Below are positions 1-9,801 of a DNA stretch of 64,000 bases, piece by piece (position 1 is the first letter of the stretch; each line of letters opens with the position of its first letter). Both the position numbers and the translations under genes were made by a program. The DNA comes from Bradyrhizobium nivariense (GTDB lineage: Bacteria; Pseudomonadota; Alphaproteobacteria; Rhizobiales; Xanthobacteraceae): assembly GCF_029846715.1 (NCBI RefSeq), contig NZ_JARVWW010000015.1:124001-188000 (forward strand), written 5' to 3'. The notes under the pieces are model-generated. The model was not told where the DNA came from, did no database searches, and saw nothing but the letters and a program-made list of their open reading frames with translations.

Positions 1-59
1 CCGGCGAAGAACCGCTTCGCCTCGCGCGCCGAGATCGGAGAAGTGTCGTGGTCTGACAT
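1..59 (-). CDS. tilS: tRNA(Ile)-lysidine synthetase, N-terminal fragment (likely)
   Basis: Only the first 19 codons are in the window; the gene runs off the left edge. The minus-strand ATG at 59 gives a protein starting MSDHDTSPISAREAKRFF. I assign TilS mainly from position: in alphaproteobacteria tilS commonly follows cpoB at the end of the tol-pal cluster, and the short polar start before the ATP-pyrophosphatase domain fits. TilS converts the wobble cytidine of tRNA-Ile(CAU) to lysidine. No catalytic motif is visible in this fragment, so the call rests on synteny. It is separated from cpoB by a gap holding an intergenic repeat, so it may have its own promoter. Confidence 0.5.
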   Translation of the reverse strand, partial: MSDHDTSPISAREAKRFFA

Positions 60-93
60 GGCGCTGCAATCGTCCGCGGATGGACCGACTGTT

Positions 94-199
94 TAGAGCG
101 TTTTCGAGCGAAGTGGATACCGGTTTCGCGTCAAGAAAACGCGTCAAAACAAGAATCTAGAGCTTCGGTTCTGATTCAATCAGACCGATAATGCTCTAG
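94..199. repeat. Bradyrhizobium-type intergenic palindromic repeat
   Basis: About 106 bp between tilS and cpoB. It starts TAGAGCGTTTTCGAGCG, contains GAAAACGCGTCAAAAC and TCTAGAGC, and ends in GCTCTAG. The right half folds: TCTAGAGC pairs with GCTCTAG and an inner GGTTCTGATT pairs imperfectly with AATCAGACC. I recognise this layout as a dispersed repeat often seen between genes in Bradyrhizobium and relatives. No second copy was seen in this window. Confidence 0.7.
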
Positions 200-238
200 C
201 GCAGCGCCATCCGCTTTGTCAGCGATCAACGCCGCGGA

Positions 239-1297
239 TCAGCACTTCACCCGCTTCTGTTCGCGGTCCACGGCGGCTTTGACGCCGGCGGAGGCGCGCG
301 GATATTTGCGGCCGATTTCGCCGAAGGCGGCGCAGGCGGCCTCCTTCTCCTTGAGCGCGGCCAGCGACTGGCCGAGCCGCAGCAGGGCATCCGGGGCCTT
401 GGCGGACTTGTCGTATTTGGTGGTGACGGCGAGGAAGGCTTCCGCGGAGTCGCGATATTGCTGGCGCTGGAAGTAGCTCTCGCCGAGCCAGTATTGCGCG
501 TCGCCGAGCAGCGGATCGCTCGGATATTTCTGCGAGAAATTCTTCATGGTCTGCTCGGCCAGCGCATAGTCCTTGCGCTGCATGTAGCCGATGCCGAGGT
601 CGAACTCGTCGCGCGGCGTTGCCGAGGGCGGCAGGGTCGCAAGGCCCGTCCCGCCTGACGGCGCGGGAGAGCCGGATTGGGCCGGCGGATAGCCGGGCTG
701 CGCGGCCTGGGGCGCCGCCGCTTGCGGATAGCGGGTGCCGTTGTTGGCAAGATCGAGCGGTTCGCCGGCGCCGCGGCCACCGGGCGCGCCGACAGGGGCG
801 CCTGCCGGCATCGGCTGCTGCCCGCCGCCGAGCGCGCGCGGCGCACCCGGCGCATTCGGGCTCTGGTTCGGGTCGAAGGCATCGCCGCGGCGGCGCGTGC
901 CCGGCGCGCCGGGCGCAGGCTGCTCCTGAACGATCGGCGCGGGAGAAGCGATCTGCGGCTGCTCGTAATTCGGCTGGGCCGGTTGCTGTTGCGGCTGCTG
1001 CTGGCGATAGGCCGGCGCGGCTTGCGCGGGCGGCATGGCCGCGACATTGGGCTGGACCGGCGCCTGGCCGGGCGCAGCTTGCGCGCCGCCCTCGAGCGCT
1101 CGCAGCCGCTCTTCGAGCTGGCGGTTGCGATATTGCAGCTCTTCGTTCTGGCCGGTGAGCTGGCGCAGCTGGTTTTCCAGCCGCTCGATCCGCATCTCGG
1201 GGTCGGCATCGTCCGATTGCGCGAGGGCGGGCGAGCACAAAGAGAGCAGCGCGGCGATCGCCGCGGTGCCGGTAAAGACCTTGGATCTGGATGACAT
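239..1297 (-). CDS. cpoB: Tol-Pal accessory protein CpoB (YbgF)
   Basis: 352-residue periplasmic protein that links the Tol machinery to peptidoglycan synthesis during outer-membrane constriction (family knowledge). The chosen ATG at 1297 starts directly before a signal peptide (about 27 residues, ending SPALAQ); the upstream in-frame extension is Arg-rich and has no export signal. Residues about 31-66 form a coiled coil (RLENQLRQLTGQNEELQ...), the trimerisation segment of the family. A long Pro/Gln/Gly-rich linker (about 70-225) follows, longer than in E. coli. The C-terminus holds TPR repeats (for example YMQRKDYALAEQTMKNF and AQYWLGESYFQRQQY). It lies downstream of pal in the same orientation. 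The call is secure. Confidence 0.93.
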   Translation of the reverse strand: MSSRSKVFTGTAAIAALLSLCSPALAQSDDADPEMRIERLENQLRQLTGQNEELQYRNRQLEERLRALEGGAQAAPGQAPVQPNVAAMPPAQAAPAYRQQQPQQQPAQPNYEQPQIASPAPIVQEQPAPGAPGTRRRGDAFDPNQSPNAPGAPRALGGGQQPMPAGAPVGAPGGRGAGEPLDLANNGTRYPQAAAPQAAQPGYPPAQSGSPAPSGGTGLATLPPSATPRDEFDLGIGYMQRKDYALAEQTMKNFSQKYPSDPLLGDAQYWLGESYFQRQQYRDSAEAFLAVTTKYDKSAKAPDALLRLGQSLAALKEKEAACAAFGEIGRKYPRASAGVKAAVDREQKRVKC

Positions 1298-1484
1298 CTT
1301 GCCCTGACGACGAAAGCGAAATGGCCTGCGACCGAACACTCGACGCGCCACACATTGAAGGGGAGTACGCCAAAACTGTGACTGTAACAAACGGGTTTCT
1401 GTCACAGATCGCTGAAACGAAACCGGCGCCCGAGAGGGCGCCGGCATAGTCGGTTTCTGAAGATGAACGGCGCCTGACTGGTCG

Positions 1485-1973
1485 TCAGGAGCTCGCGTTC
1501 AGCACGGTGACGGCGCGGCGGTTCTGCGACCAGCACGAGATGTCGTTACAGACGGCGACCGGCCGCTCCTTGCCGTAGGAGATCGTGCGCATGCGGTTCG
1601 GATCGATGCCGCGCGAGGCGAGGAACGAGCGAACCGACTGGGCGCGGCGGGCGCCGAGCGCGATGTTGTATTCGCGGGTGCCGCGTTCGTCGGCATGACC
1701 TTCGACGGTGAAGCTGTAGCGCGGATAGCTCTGCAGCCACTGCGCCTGCTTCTCCAGGGTCACGATCGCCTGGGGGGTCAGATCGGTCTGATCGCTTTCG
1801 AAGAATACGCGGTCGCCGACATTGACGACGAAGTCCTGCTGGCTGCCCGGCGTCGCCGCATTGGCCATCGCATCCGTGGCAGAGTTCTTGTTGGCGCAGG
1901 CGCCCATCGACAACGCGACGGCAAGCACCGCGGCCAGCTTCAATCCCTGGAGGATACGCATAGGATGTTTCAT
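1485..1973 (-). CDS. pal: Peptidoglycan-associated lipoprotein Pal
   Basis: 162-residue outer-membrane lipoprotein that binds peptidoglycan and is the target of TolB. The N-terminus is a lipoprotein signal with the lipobox SMGAC, giving lipidation at Cys26. The C-terminal half is an OmpA-like domain with the peptidoglycan-binding pattern VEGHADERGTREYNIALG and the downstream RRAQSVRSFL helix, including the Asp and Arg residues that contact diaminopimelate. Length is typical. It is followed by cpoB with a 187 bp gap, which suggests partly independent transcription. Unlike many relatives it is not directly after tolB: the FeeM-like and GGDEF/EAL genes lie between. Confidence 0.96.
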   Translation of the reverse strand: MKHPMRILQGLKLAAVLAVALSMGACANKNSATDAMANAATPGSQQDFVVNVGDRVFFESDQTDLTPQAIVTLEKQAQWLQSYPRYSFTVEGHADERGTREYNIALGARRAQSVRSFLASRGIDPNRMRTISYGKERPVAVCNDISCWSQNRRAVTVLNASS

Positions 1974-2216
1974 TCCGGAGCCTCCACGCTCACGTTTCGT
2001 CCACTGCTGTCCGGTCTACAGGGGGTTGGTTAAGCGAACGTTCCGTCAACCTTGATGGAACCTTGCCGCAGCCGGTCAAATGCCCCCAACCAGCGAAAAG
2101 CAACCGTCATGGTTAATGGGTTGTAAATGTGGCACGAGGGTGAAGGCAAGCCGCGCCAACCGGCAAAATGCCGGCTTTTGCTGGAATTTTAGGCTCGTCG
2201 CGCGGAGACTCCGGGC

Positions 2217-2981
2217 CTAGCGGGCAGAACCGATTGCCGAGGCCGCCGCGTCCGGCGTCCGCTGCGTGGCCAGCAACACCGGCCGCGGCGCCGCCTGGCG
2301 CGGGCTGCTGCGTTCAAACAACATGCGCCGCTCAAAAGCGCTGGAGCGCATGATCGGAAAGCGCGTCAGAACCTTTTCCCGCTGGTTCCGGAAATCGGAC
2401 GCCATCAGCACGGCCTTCTTGGTGGGCCAGCCCGGAAACCCGCGCGGCTCCGGTGAAATGGTCTCGTGCAGGAATATACGACGATAAAACGCCTGATGGT
2501 CGGTCCGGATCATGGCAAGCCCGGTGTCGGCATTGAAATGATCGCAAGCGACAAAAGCCAGCCGCACCGTCAGATAGGGCAGCTCCGGAAAACGCTGGTG
2601 CTTTTCGGGATCAGCAACAAACCGACACGGATCGACGAGAACTTCGCCGCGGTCGAGGCGTGGATGCAGGACGTCGCCAAATACTTCGGTCGTATAGGAC
2701 ATCCGCCAGTCCGACGTCAGGACGTGAATGCGAACGGAGCTGCAAAGCTCTCCATCGACATAGACGCCGAAATTCCAGGTGTTGGGCGCATCGTCGAAGC
2801 GATCGGTCACGCGCAGCGACTCCGACGGCACGATCAGTCCAGCGTGCAGATAGGCCCGGTACCGCATCAAATAGAGGTTGTCTCTGTCCTCTGGAGTTTC
2901 GATGAGGCGGTAATCGATGCGGTCAAACAGAGCGGCTCCCCGCGGAAGGAGCACCGTTTGCGGTTCGGCTCCAGACGTCAT
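2217..2981 (-). CDS. FeeM-like N-acyl amino acid synthase / GNAT-fold acyltransferase
   Basis: 254 residues. The segment about 25-200 has the look of the autoinducer-synthase/FeeM branch of the acetyltransferase fold: YRLIETPEDRDNLYLMRYRAYL, then SVRIHVLTSD, then VDPCRFVADPE, then LPYLTVRLAFVAC. FeeM enzymes transfer a fatty acyl chain from acyl-ACP to an amino acid amine; LuxI enzymes use the same fold. The C-terminal about 50 residues are Arg/Ala/Pro-rich and look disordered. The substrate cannot be read from sequence. The gene sits between pal and a c-di-GMP signalling gene on the same strand, with 162 bp upstream of it that can hold a promoter. It could alternatively be an uncharacterised GNAT. 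Confidence 0.7.
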   Translation of the reverse strand: MTSGAEPQTVLLPRGAALFDRIDYRLIETPEDRDNLYLMRYRAYLHAGLIVPSESLRVTDRFDDAPNTWNFGVYVDGELCSSVRIHVLTSDWRMSYTTEVFGDVLHPRLDRGEVLVDPCRFVADPEKHQRFPELPYLTVRLAFVACDHFNADTGLAMIRTDHQAFYRRIFLHETISPEPRGFPGWPTKKAVLMASDFRNQREKVLTRFPIMRSSAFERRMLFERSSPRQAAPRPVLLATQRTPDAAASAIGSAR

Positions 2982-3143
2982 CCAATAACCCCTACCACTC
3001 CAAGCAACTTCCGCGAGTGGGTCGAGATTAATGGTTCGTTAACGGAATTGCAAAGCCTTAGAAACGTTAGGGTTAACCTTTGCAGCCCGCAAAAACACGG
3101 GGCGAACAGAGCAGAGGGCGTTGAAGAAGTTGAAAGAGAAAGA

Positions 3144-5474
3144 TCAGGCGATGGATCGCGAGGACACCATGACGATCTGATCCTCAATCCCGCGACGGCC
3201 ATGCGAGGCACTGAGCAACTGGCGAATCCGGACTGCCGGAACCGGACGGCTGAACAGATAGCCCTGCCCCTCGGTCACGGTGCCGTCGGCGCTGATCAGC
3301 TCGAGCTGCTCGTTGGTCTCGATGCCCTCGACCACGACCGCCATGCCGAGGTCGGCGGACAGCCGCGCCACGCCGCGCAGCAGCGTCAGCGGCCGATCGG
3401 CGTCGATGCCTTCGAGGAAGGAGCGGTCGATCTTCACCTTCTGCATCGGGAAATTGTGCAAATAGCTGAGGCTCGAATAGCCGGTGCCGAAATCATCCAG
3501 CGAAATGCGCACGCCAAGCGCATGCAATTGCGACAGGATGTCGTGCGTGAGCTGGGTGTTACGCAACAGCGAGGATTCGGTGATCTCGATCTCCAGCCGA
3601 TGCGCCGGGAGGCCCGAGACTTCCAGTGCGTAGCGGATCTCACTCAGCACGTCGCGCTGGTGGAATTGCTGCGGCGAGAAGTTGACGGCGACGCTGACGC
3701 CCTCCGGCCATTTCATGCATTCCATGCAGGCGCGGCGCAGGATCCAGCGGCCGAGATCGACGATCAGCCCCATGTCCTCGGCGACCGGGATGATGTCGAC
3801 CGGCGAGACCGTGCCGCGCACCGGATGATTCCAGCGCAGCAGTGCCTCGCAGGTGGTGATCCTGCCGAACTTCAGATTGACCAGCGGCTGATAGAACAGC
3901 TCGAACTCCTCGTTGGCGAGCGCCTTGCGCAGATCGAGCTCGAGGATGCGGCGGGCCTCGACGGTCGCCGCCATCTCGTCGCGGAAGAAGCAGAAGGTGC
4001 CGCGACCGTCGGCCTTGGCCCGGTACAGCGCCATGTCGGCGTTCTTGAGCAGCGTGTCCGCGCTGACGCCTTCCGGCGAGGTCAGCGCGATGCCGACGCT
4101 GGCGCCGATCTCGACCAGATGATTGTCGATGCGGTAACGCTCGCTCAGCCGCTCGACGATGCGGCGGGCGAGGCTCGCGGCGTCCTCGGCCGCGCTGATG
4201 TTCTGCTGGAACACGACGAATTCGTCACCGCCGAAGCGGGCGACGAAATCTTCGGGGCGCAGCATCTCGCGAAGGCGGTTGGCGACCGCGCACAGGAGCT
4301 GGTCGCCGCAGGGATGGCCGAGTGTGTCGTTGACCTGCTTGAACTGGTCGAGGTCGACGAACAGCAGCGCGGAGAGGCGCTCGGCGTCGTGCGAGATCGC
4401 CAGCAGCCTTTCGATCTCGTCGCGGAAATGAACGCGGTTGGGGAGCGCGGTGAGGTCGTCGTAGCGCGCCAGATGCGTAATCTTGGCCTCGGCGCTGCGC
4501 CGCTCGGTAATGTCCTCGAGCAGCACCACAGCGCCACCATCAGCCATCGGCTGGACAGTCCAGGACAGCGACCGGTTTCGCTGCGTGTCGGGATCGGTGG
4601 TGATGATCTCTTTGGCCTGCGAACTCTCGATGTCCGCGACGATCCGCTCGCCGCTCCCAACCGAGATGGATCCGGCGCCGACGCACGCCGCGACAATGTC
4701 ACGCGCGTTGGTGCCGCGCTGCGCGAGACCTTCCGGCAGGTTCATCATTGCGCCGAAGCGGTGGTTCATGACCGCCAGCTGTCCGTCGACGCGGAACATG
4801 CAGAGGCCGTGCGGCATGTTGTTCAGCGCCGTATCGAACTGCCCGGCGAGCGCGGCTTCACGCTCCCGTGCCACGACCGCTCCCATGAAGATTCGGTGCA
4901 GATTCACCGAGAGCTGCATGATCGCCATCAGGAACGCGGCGCTGACCACCGCCATCGCGATGTAGTAGGGCGTTCCACGCAGCGCCAAGGCAAGCACGGC
5001 CGGGCCGAAAATCAGCACGGCCTGCAGATGGAAGATCGCCGGCCGGCCATAGGCCCTGCCGGCGCCGCCCGCCGCGATTCCGGTGGTGACCGACAAGGCT
5101 ATCATGTGGGCCACGGCGTCGTCCGTGGCCAACAGGGCGGTGGAGCACCAGATGCCGATCGCAGCCGCCTGGATCTTTGCTCCGATCTGATAGCGCTTCT
5201 GCCAGCGTGCGGCCGCCTCGGCGGTCATGACCGCCTGACGTGCCTGATAGAGGCGCAGGTCGATCGCCCGCGCGGTACCGGCCAGGACAAGAAGCGCGAC
5301 GCACGCCCAGATCAGCGGCTCGCCCGTCCTCATCGCGGTCAGGGCCGCACCAATCGACACGAAAATGAGTCCTGCCAGCAGCGGACCAGGCGCTTCGAAC
5401 AGCGAATCGATTTGCGCCGCCGAAGATTTCGGCGGCCGCTGTTCCGGCTCTCCGCTCTGACTTGCAAACTGCAT
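3144..5474 (-). CDS. Membrane-anchored GGDEF-EAL c-di-GMP turnover protein
   Basis: 776 residues. The first about 200 hold several hydrophobic helices, so the sensor is in the membrane. A PAS-like segment (about 215-320) follows, then a GGDEF domain with an intact GGDEF signature near residue 414. An RxxD inhibitory site (RPED) lies exactly five residues before it. The EAL domain starts near residue 541 (CEALLRWNHP). The expected metal and catalytic elements are present: NFSPQQF, EIEITESS, DDFGTGYSS, VKIDRSF, VVVEGIE. Both cyclase and phosphodiesterase activities are therefore plausible; net direction cannot be read from sequence. It is monocistronic-looking and lies between tolB and the FeeM-like gene. 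Confidence 0.93.
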   Translation of the reverse strand: MQFASQSGEPEQRPPKSSAAQIDSLFEAPGPLLAGLIFVSIGAALTAMRTGEPLIWACVALLVLAGTARAIDLRLYQARQAVMTAEAAARWQKRYQIGAKIQAAAIGIWCSTALLATDDAVAHMIALSVTTGIAAGGAGRAYGRPAIFHLQAVLIFGPAVLALALRGTPYYIAMAVVSAAFLMAIMQLSVNLHRIFMGAVVAREREAALAGQFDTALNNMPHGLCMFRVDGQLAVMNHRFGAMMNLPEGLAQRGTNARDIVAACVGAGSISVGSGERIVADIESSQAKEIITTDPDTQRNRSLSWTVQPMADGGAVVLLEDITERRSAEAKITHLARYDDLTALPNRVHFRDEIERLLAISHDAERLSALLFVDLDQFKQVNDTLGHPCGDQLLCAVANRLREMLRPEDFVARFGGDEFVVFQQNISAAEDAASLARRIVERLSERYRIDNHLVEIGASVGIALTSPEGVSADTLLKNADMALYRAKADGRGTFCFFRDEMAATVEARRILELDLRKALANEEFELFYQPLVNLKFGRITTCEALLRWNHPVRGTVSPVDIIPVAEDMGLIVDLGRWILRRACMECMKWPEGVSVAVNFSPQQFHQRDVLSEIRYALEVSGLPAHRLEIEITESSLLRNTQLTHDILSQLHALGVRISLDDFGTGYSSLSYLHNFPMQKVKIDRSFLEGIDADRPLTLLRGVARLSADLGMAVVVEGIETNEQLELISADGTVTEGQGYLFSRPVPAVRIRQLLSASHGRRGIEDQIVMVSSRSIA

Positions 5475-5718
5475 CTGATCTGTACGCGCGTCCTGTCTGG
5501 GGCGCAGTTTTACCGATCCGGTATGAAGTCTTTCTGAGGGAACATCGTTAAAGTCGAGTTGTTTTGAGCGACAGATACTCGAAATACATCAATAGAAACA
5601 AAACGATGGGAAAAATTTGCCGAGCACAACCTTAAAGAACAATTGTCGCGGAGAAACATCTCGCAAAGTTTTCGAAAAAGGCGCGCGGTCAAAATCATCG
5701 CGCACCGAGGACGGGCGG

Positions 5719-7080
5719 CTAACCCGAAGTCGAGGACAATAGCGGCGACCACGCCGGGTCGGAGGCAAAGCCCGGCGTCGGCACCTTCAGCTCGTTGCGC
5801 CCCGAGATGTCGACGGAGAACAGCGACGGTCCGCCGCTGCCGCCGGGATCGCGGAAGAACATCAGCACGCGGCCGTTCGGCGAGAAGGTCGGGCCTTCGT
5901 TGTGGTAGCCGGAGGTGAGCAGCCGTTCGCCGGAGCCGTCCGGCTTCATGACGCCGATCGAGAACTGTCCGCCGCCCTGCCTGGTGAAGGCGATGTAGTC
6001 GCCGCGCGGCGACCACACCGGCGTCGAATAGGTGGCGTTGGTATCGTCCTTGGAGAAGGAGATGCGCTGCGCAGCTCCCCCGCCTGCGGCCATGACATAG
6101 ATCTGCGACCTGCCGCCGCGATCGGACTCGAAGCAGATGCGGGCGCCATCCGGCGAATAAGAAGGAGACGTGTCGATCGCCGGTGTGTCGGTGAGGCGCG
6201 TGGTCGAGCGCGAGCGCAGATCCATCACGAACAGGTTGGAATTGCCGCCCTGCTGCAAGCTCATGATCACGCGCTGGCCATCCGGCGAGAATCGCGGCGC
6301 AAAGGTCATGCCCGGGAAGTTGCCGACGATCTCGCGCTGGCCGGTCTCGATGTTGAACAGATAGACCTTCGGATCGCCCTGGCCGAACTCCATGTAGGTG
6401 ATCTCTTGCGAGTTCGGCGAGAAGCGCGGCGTCAGCACGAGGTCGGAGCCGCGCGTCAGATAGCGCACGTTGGCGCCGTCCTGGTCCATCATCGCGAGCC
6501 GCTTGACGCGGCGCTCCTTCGGCCCGGTCTCGTCCACGAACACCACGCGGCTGTCGAAATAGCCTTTCTCGCCGGTCATCCGCTCGTAGATCTGGTCGGA
6601 GATGATGTGGGCGATGCGGCGCCAATATTCCGGCGAGGTGAAATATTGCTGGCCGGCGAGCTGCTGGCCGGAGACCACGTCCCAGAGGCGGAATTCTGCC
6701 TTGAGCCTTCCGTCCGGCTGCCGCGTCATGCGGCCGGTGACCAGCGCCTGCGCGTTGATGGTCTTCCAGTTCTGGAATTGCGGCGCGACGTCGATGTTGC
6801 TGATGCGCTCGATGAAGGCGGCCTGGTCGATCGGCGCGAACAGGCCCGAGCGCTTCAGATTGTTGGTGATGACCTGCGTGACGCCGTTGCCGACGTCGCC
6901 GTCGGCCGGCGAGCCCGGCACGAAGTTGGTGATCGCGATCGGGACCGGCTGGAATTCGGTGGGATCGATGCGAAGCCGCGGCTGGCCCTGGGCGAAGGCG
7001 TGTCCGCCCCCGAGCATCGCAAGCGTCGATCCGGTCAGCGTCATGAAGCGGCGGCGGTTCATCGATCGGACGTCATTCAT
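5719..7080 (-). CDS. tolB: Tol-Pal beta-propeller protein TolB
   Basis: 453-residue periplasmic protein that docks Pal to the inner-membrane Tol complex. I chose the ATG at 7080 (MNDVRSMNRRRFMTL), although an ATG six codons later is also possible. The leader carries a twin-arginine-like stretch (NRRRFM) and ends HAFAQ, so Tat or Sec export is possible. After an N-terminal alpha/beta domain come repeated WD40-like PD40 blades with the pattern SPDGxR/SPNSQxI (for example RFSPDGQRVIM, SYSPDGARICFESDRGG, TFSPNGRVLMF). It is 23 nt downstream of tolA. Confidence 0.97.
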   Translation of the reverse strand: MNDVRSMNRRRFMTLTGSTLAMLGGGHAFAQGQPRLRIDPTEFQPVPIAITNFVPGSPADGDVGNGVTQVITNNLKRSGLFAPIDQAAFIERISNIDVAPQFQNWKTINAQALVTGRMTRQPDGRLKAEFRLWDVVSGQQLAGQQYFTSPEYWRRIAHIISDQIYERMTGEKGYFDSRVVFVDETGPKERRVKRLAMMDQDGANVRYLTRGSDLVLTPRFSPNSQEITYMEFGQGDPKVYLFNIETGQREIVGNFPGMTFAPRFSPDGQRVIMSLQQGGNSNLFVMDLRSRSTTRLTDTPAIDTSPSYSPDGARICFESDRGGRSQIYVMAAGGGAAQRISFSKDDTNATYSTPVWSPRGDYIAFTRQGGGQFSIGVMKPDGSGERLLTSGYHNEGPTFSPNGRVLMFFRDPGGSGGPSLFSVDISGRNELKVPTPGFASDPAWSPLLSSTSG

Positions 7081-7103
7081 CGCAAAATTCTTTTGTTCGG
7101 ATG

Positions 7104-8063
7104 TCACAACATGTCTTTCAGGCCGAAAGTCATCGGAATGAGCTTCCAGCTCTCGTACTGCGGCTTCGGCATGAACGAATAGACCTGACACTGCACGATG
7201 GCGCGCTTGGCGCTCTCGGCCACCGCCTGGGCGATTGACCGCGACGGTCCCCTCACCGCGACGACGACGGGCTCGGATGCGAGCGATCCATCGATCTTCA
7301 TGGGAATGTCGATGTCGGCTTCGTACTGATCTGCATCCTGCCCGTTATAGGTCGGCGTGAAGCAGCGCTTCACCGCGCCCTGGAACGCACCTCGCCAGGT
7401 CGCAACGTTGTTGGCGGCAGTCCCGGTCGTCGATCCCAGCGAGGCCGAAGCATTCAGCGTCGAGCCGACGAGTTCGTGCCGGGTCGCGGCGCGCTTGTCG
7501 AGGTCGCGCTGGATCTGCGCGGGATCGAACGAGCGCTCCTTGGGCTTCGGCTGCTGTTGCGGCTGCACCGCCGCGACCTTGGGCTCGGGAGGCTTGGGCG
7601 GCGGCTTCTTGGTCTCCAGCTTTTTCTGGAGCTCGGCGATCGGATCTTCCTTGGCCGGATCAGGCTTCTTTTCCTGCGGCTTCGGTTCTTCCTTGGGCTT
7701 CGCCTCGGCCACGGGCTTAGGCGGCTCGGGCTTCTTCTCGACCGGCTTCTCAACGGGTTTCGGCGGCCGCTCGGGCGTCGAGTTGGTCTTGATCAGCTCT
7801 TTCTTCTCGGTGACCTTGCCGACGGCGTCCTCTTCGGGCTTGGCCTCGGCGATCTTCTCGACCTTGGGCTTCGGCTTGTCCTTGTCGCCGGTCTTCTGCC
7901 CCGCCATCATCTTCGCGAGCTGGTCGGTTGAGATGATGTCGATCGGAAGCGACTCTTCCGGCGCGACGAAGGCCCTGCTGCTAAAGGTGACCAGCCCCCA
8001 TCCAAGCACGAGGACATGGAGGGCAATCGACGCAACGAGTGTCTTGTCGACCTTCACCTTCAC
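7104..8063 (-). CDS. tolA: Tol-Pal energy-coupling protein TolA
   Basis: 319 residues. One N-terminal membrane helix (ASIALHVLVLGWGLVTF, residues about 11-27) carries the SHLS-like pattern that contacts TolQ/TolR. The middle about 90-180 is a Lys/Glu/Pro-rich, repetitive domain spanning the periplasm. The C-terminal domain, about 215-319, has the TonB/TolA-type sequence with Cys residues (KRCFTPTYNG, IVQCQVYSF). It starts 3 nt after tolR, so it is co-transcribed. The Pro/Lys-rich centre is shorter on alanine than the E. coli helix, as is usual in alphaproteobacteria. Confidence 0.93.
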   Translation of the reverse strand: MKVKVDKTLVASIALHVLVLGWGLVTFSSRAFVAPEESLPIDIISTDQLAKMMAGQKTGDKDKPKPKVEKIAEAKPEEDAVGKVTEKKELIKTNSTPERPPKPVEKPVEKKPEPPKPVAEAKPKEEPKPQEKKPDPAKEDPIAELQKKLETKKPPPKPPEPKVAAVQPQQQPKPKERSFDPAQIQRDLDKRAATRHELVGSTLNASASLGSTTGTAANNVATWRGAFQGAVKRCFTPTYNGQDADQYEADIDIPMKIDGSLASEPVVVAVRGPSRSIAQAVAESAKRAIVQCQVYSFMPKPQYESWKLIPMTFGLKDML

Positions 8064-8066
8064 GGC

Positions 8067-8516
8067 CTACCCCTGATCCGCTTCCGTGACGAGGGCCAGC
8101 TTCTTGAAGCCTGCACCAGACAACAGGCCCATGACCCTGGCCACCGTGCCGTAATCAGCTTTCTTGTCGGCGCGCAGATAGATGCGCTCCTCGAGCCCGC
8201 CGCGCGCGTCCGTGATCGCCTTCAGCTTCGGCACCAGCTCGTTGATCGCGATCTCCGCGTCGTTGATGAACACCTTGCCCTTGATGTCGACCGACATCTG
8301 GATCGGCTTCTGGTCGTTCTGCTCGAGGCTCTTGGCCTGGGTCTGCGGCAGGTCGAGCGGCACGCCGACGGTGAGCAGCGGCGCCGACACCATGAAGATG
8401 ATGAGCAGCACCAGCATCACGTCGACCATCGGCGTGACGTTGATCTCGGCCATGACCGGCTTGCGCCGGCTGCGACGGCCGCCGCCTCCGGATGAACTCG
8501 CGACGTTCATGCCCAT
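8067..8516 (-). CDS. tolR: Tol-Pal proton-channel subunit TolR (ExbD family)
   Basis: 149 residues. A short basic cytoplasmic tail (GGGGRRSRRKPVMAEINV) precedes one membrane helix (VDVMLVLLIIFMVSAP) carrying the conserved Asp of the ExbD/TolR family, which takes part in proton flow. The periplasmic domain ends in a Gly-rich segment. It is 43 nt downstream of tolQ and 3 nt upstream of tolA. TolQ, TolR and TolA together form the proton-motive-force-driven motor. Confidence 0.95.
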   Translation of the reverse strand: MGMNVASSSGGGGRRSRRKPVMAEINVTPMVDVMLVLLIIFMVSAPLLTVGVPLDLPQTQAKSLEQNDQKPIQMSVDIKGKVFINDAEIAINELVPKLKAITDARGGLEERIYLRADKKADYGTVARVMGLLSGAGFKKLALVTEADQG

Positions 8517-8559
8517 GGTCTGGTGCCCAAATTGCCCTTCACACTATACATGCCGTCTG

Positions 8560-9276
<717 letters not shown>

Positions 9277-9801
9277 AAGCAGTATCCTCTCAAGGCGATC
9301 GTTACCTCATGTCCCGGCCAGCAAATGGCCGCCGGTTCCCCAATAGCCGCGCTAGAACCGGCGCGGCCGGCAAGCCAGCTCAAAGCCATGTCTTTCTGGG
9401 GTGCAGGGCTCGTCCAAAGCCGGCCGCCTGCATTCCCTGCCAAGATGTCAAAACTATGGGCCTCGGCCCAAGGTCCTGACCACGGCCTTGACGTCGGGCT
9501 TTGGGCGCGATTGTCCGCAATTACCAGAGCCCGGCGATGGTTAATGCTGGGTTACCGCAGGCGAATTTGGCTGCTGGAAAGAGAGGTAGCGCAGGGGGAT
9601 GGGCGGCGCGGCGGGCGGATCCGTGTCCCGGACGCACCGCAACGTCCCAGCGGTGAAATGGCCACGGCTCTGCAGCGCATCGTCGAAGGGACGCTGCGCT
9701 GCGTCGGGGGCACCAGAGTTCCGCGCTACCGATGTGCCGGCCGAGGAACCGCCCCCATCCAGAAAATTGTCCCGAAAATCACCTTCTCGCGAGGTTTGGC
9801 C
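9277..9801. other. 525 bp intergenic region upstream of tolQ
   Basis: No convincing gene. Open frames on both strands lack recognisable domains or ribosome sites. It should hold the tolQ promoter (minus) and the promoter of the DUF2231 gene (plus). The part about 9618-9740 has GC-rich text (CCGTGTCCCGGACGC, then GGGACGCTGCGCTGCGTC) resembling a degraded copy of a Bradyrhizobium intergenic palindrome; this identification is weak. Confidence 0.4.

Noticed and set aside
2466..5537. 1023-residue plus-strand open frame
   Set aside because: It is antisense to both the FeeM-like and the GGDEF/EAL genes, is rich in Arg/His/Asp, and has no domain. High GC makes stop-free antisense frames common here.
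5902..7182. 426-residue plus-strand frame over tolB
   Set aside because: Antisense to the TolB beta-propeller; no domain and no ribosome site.
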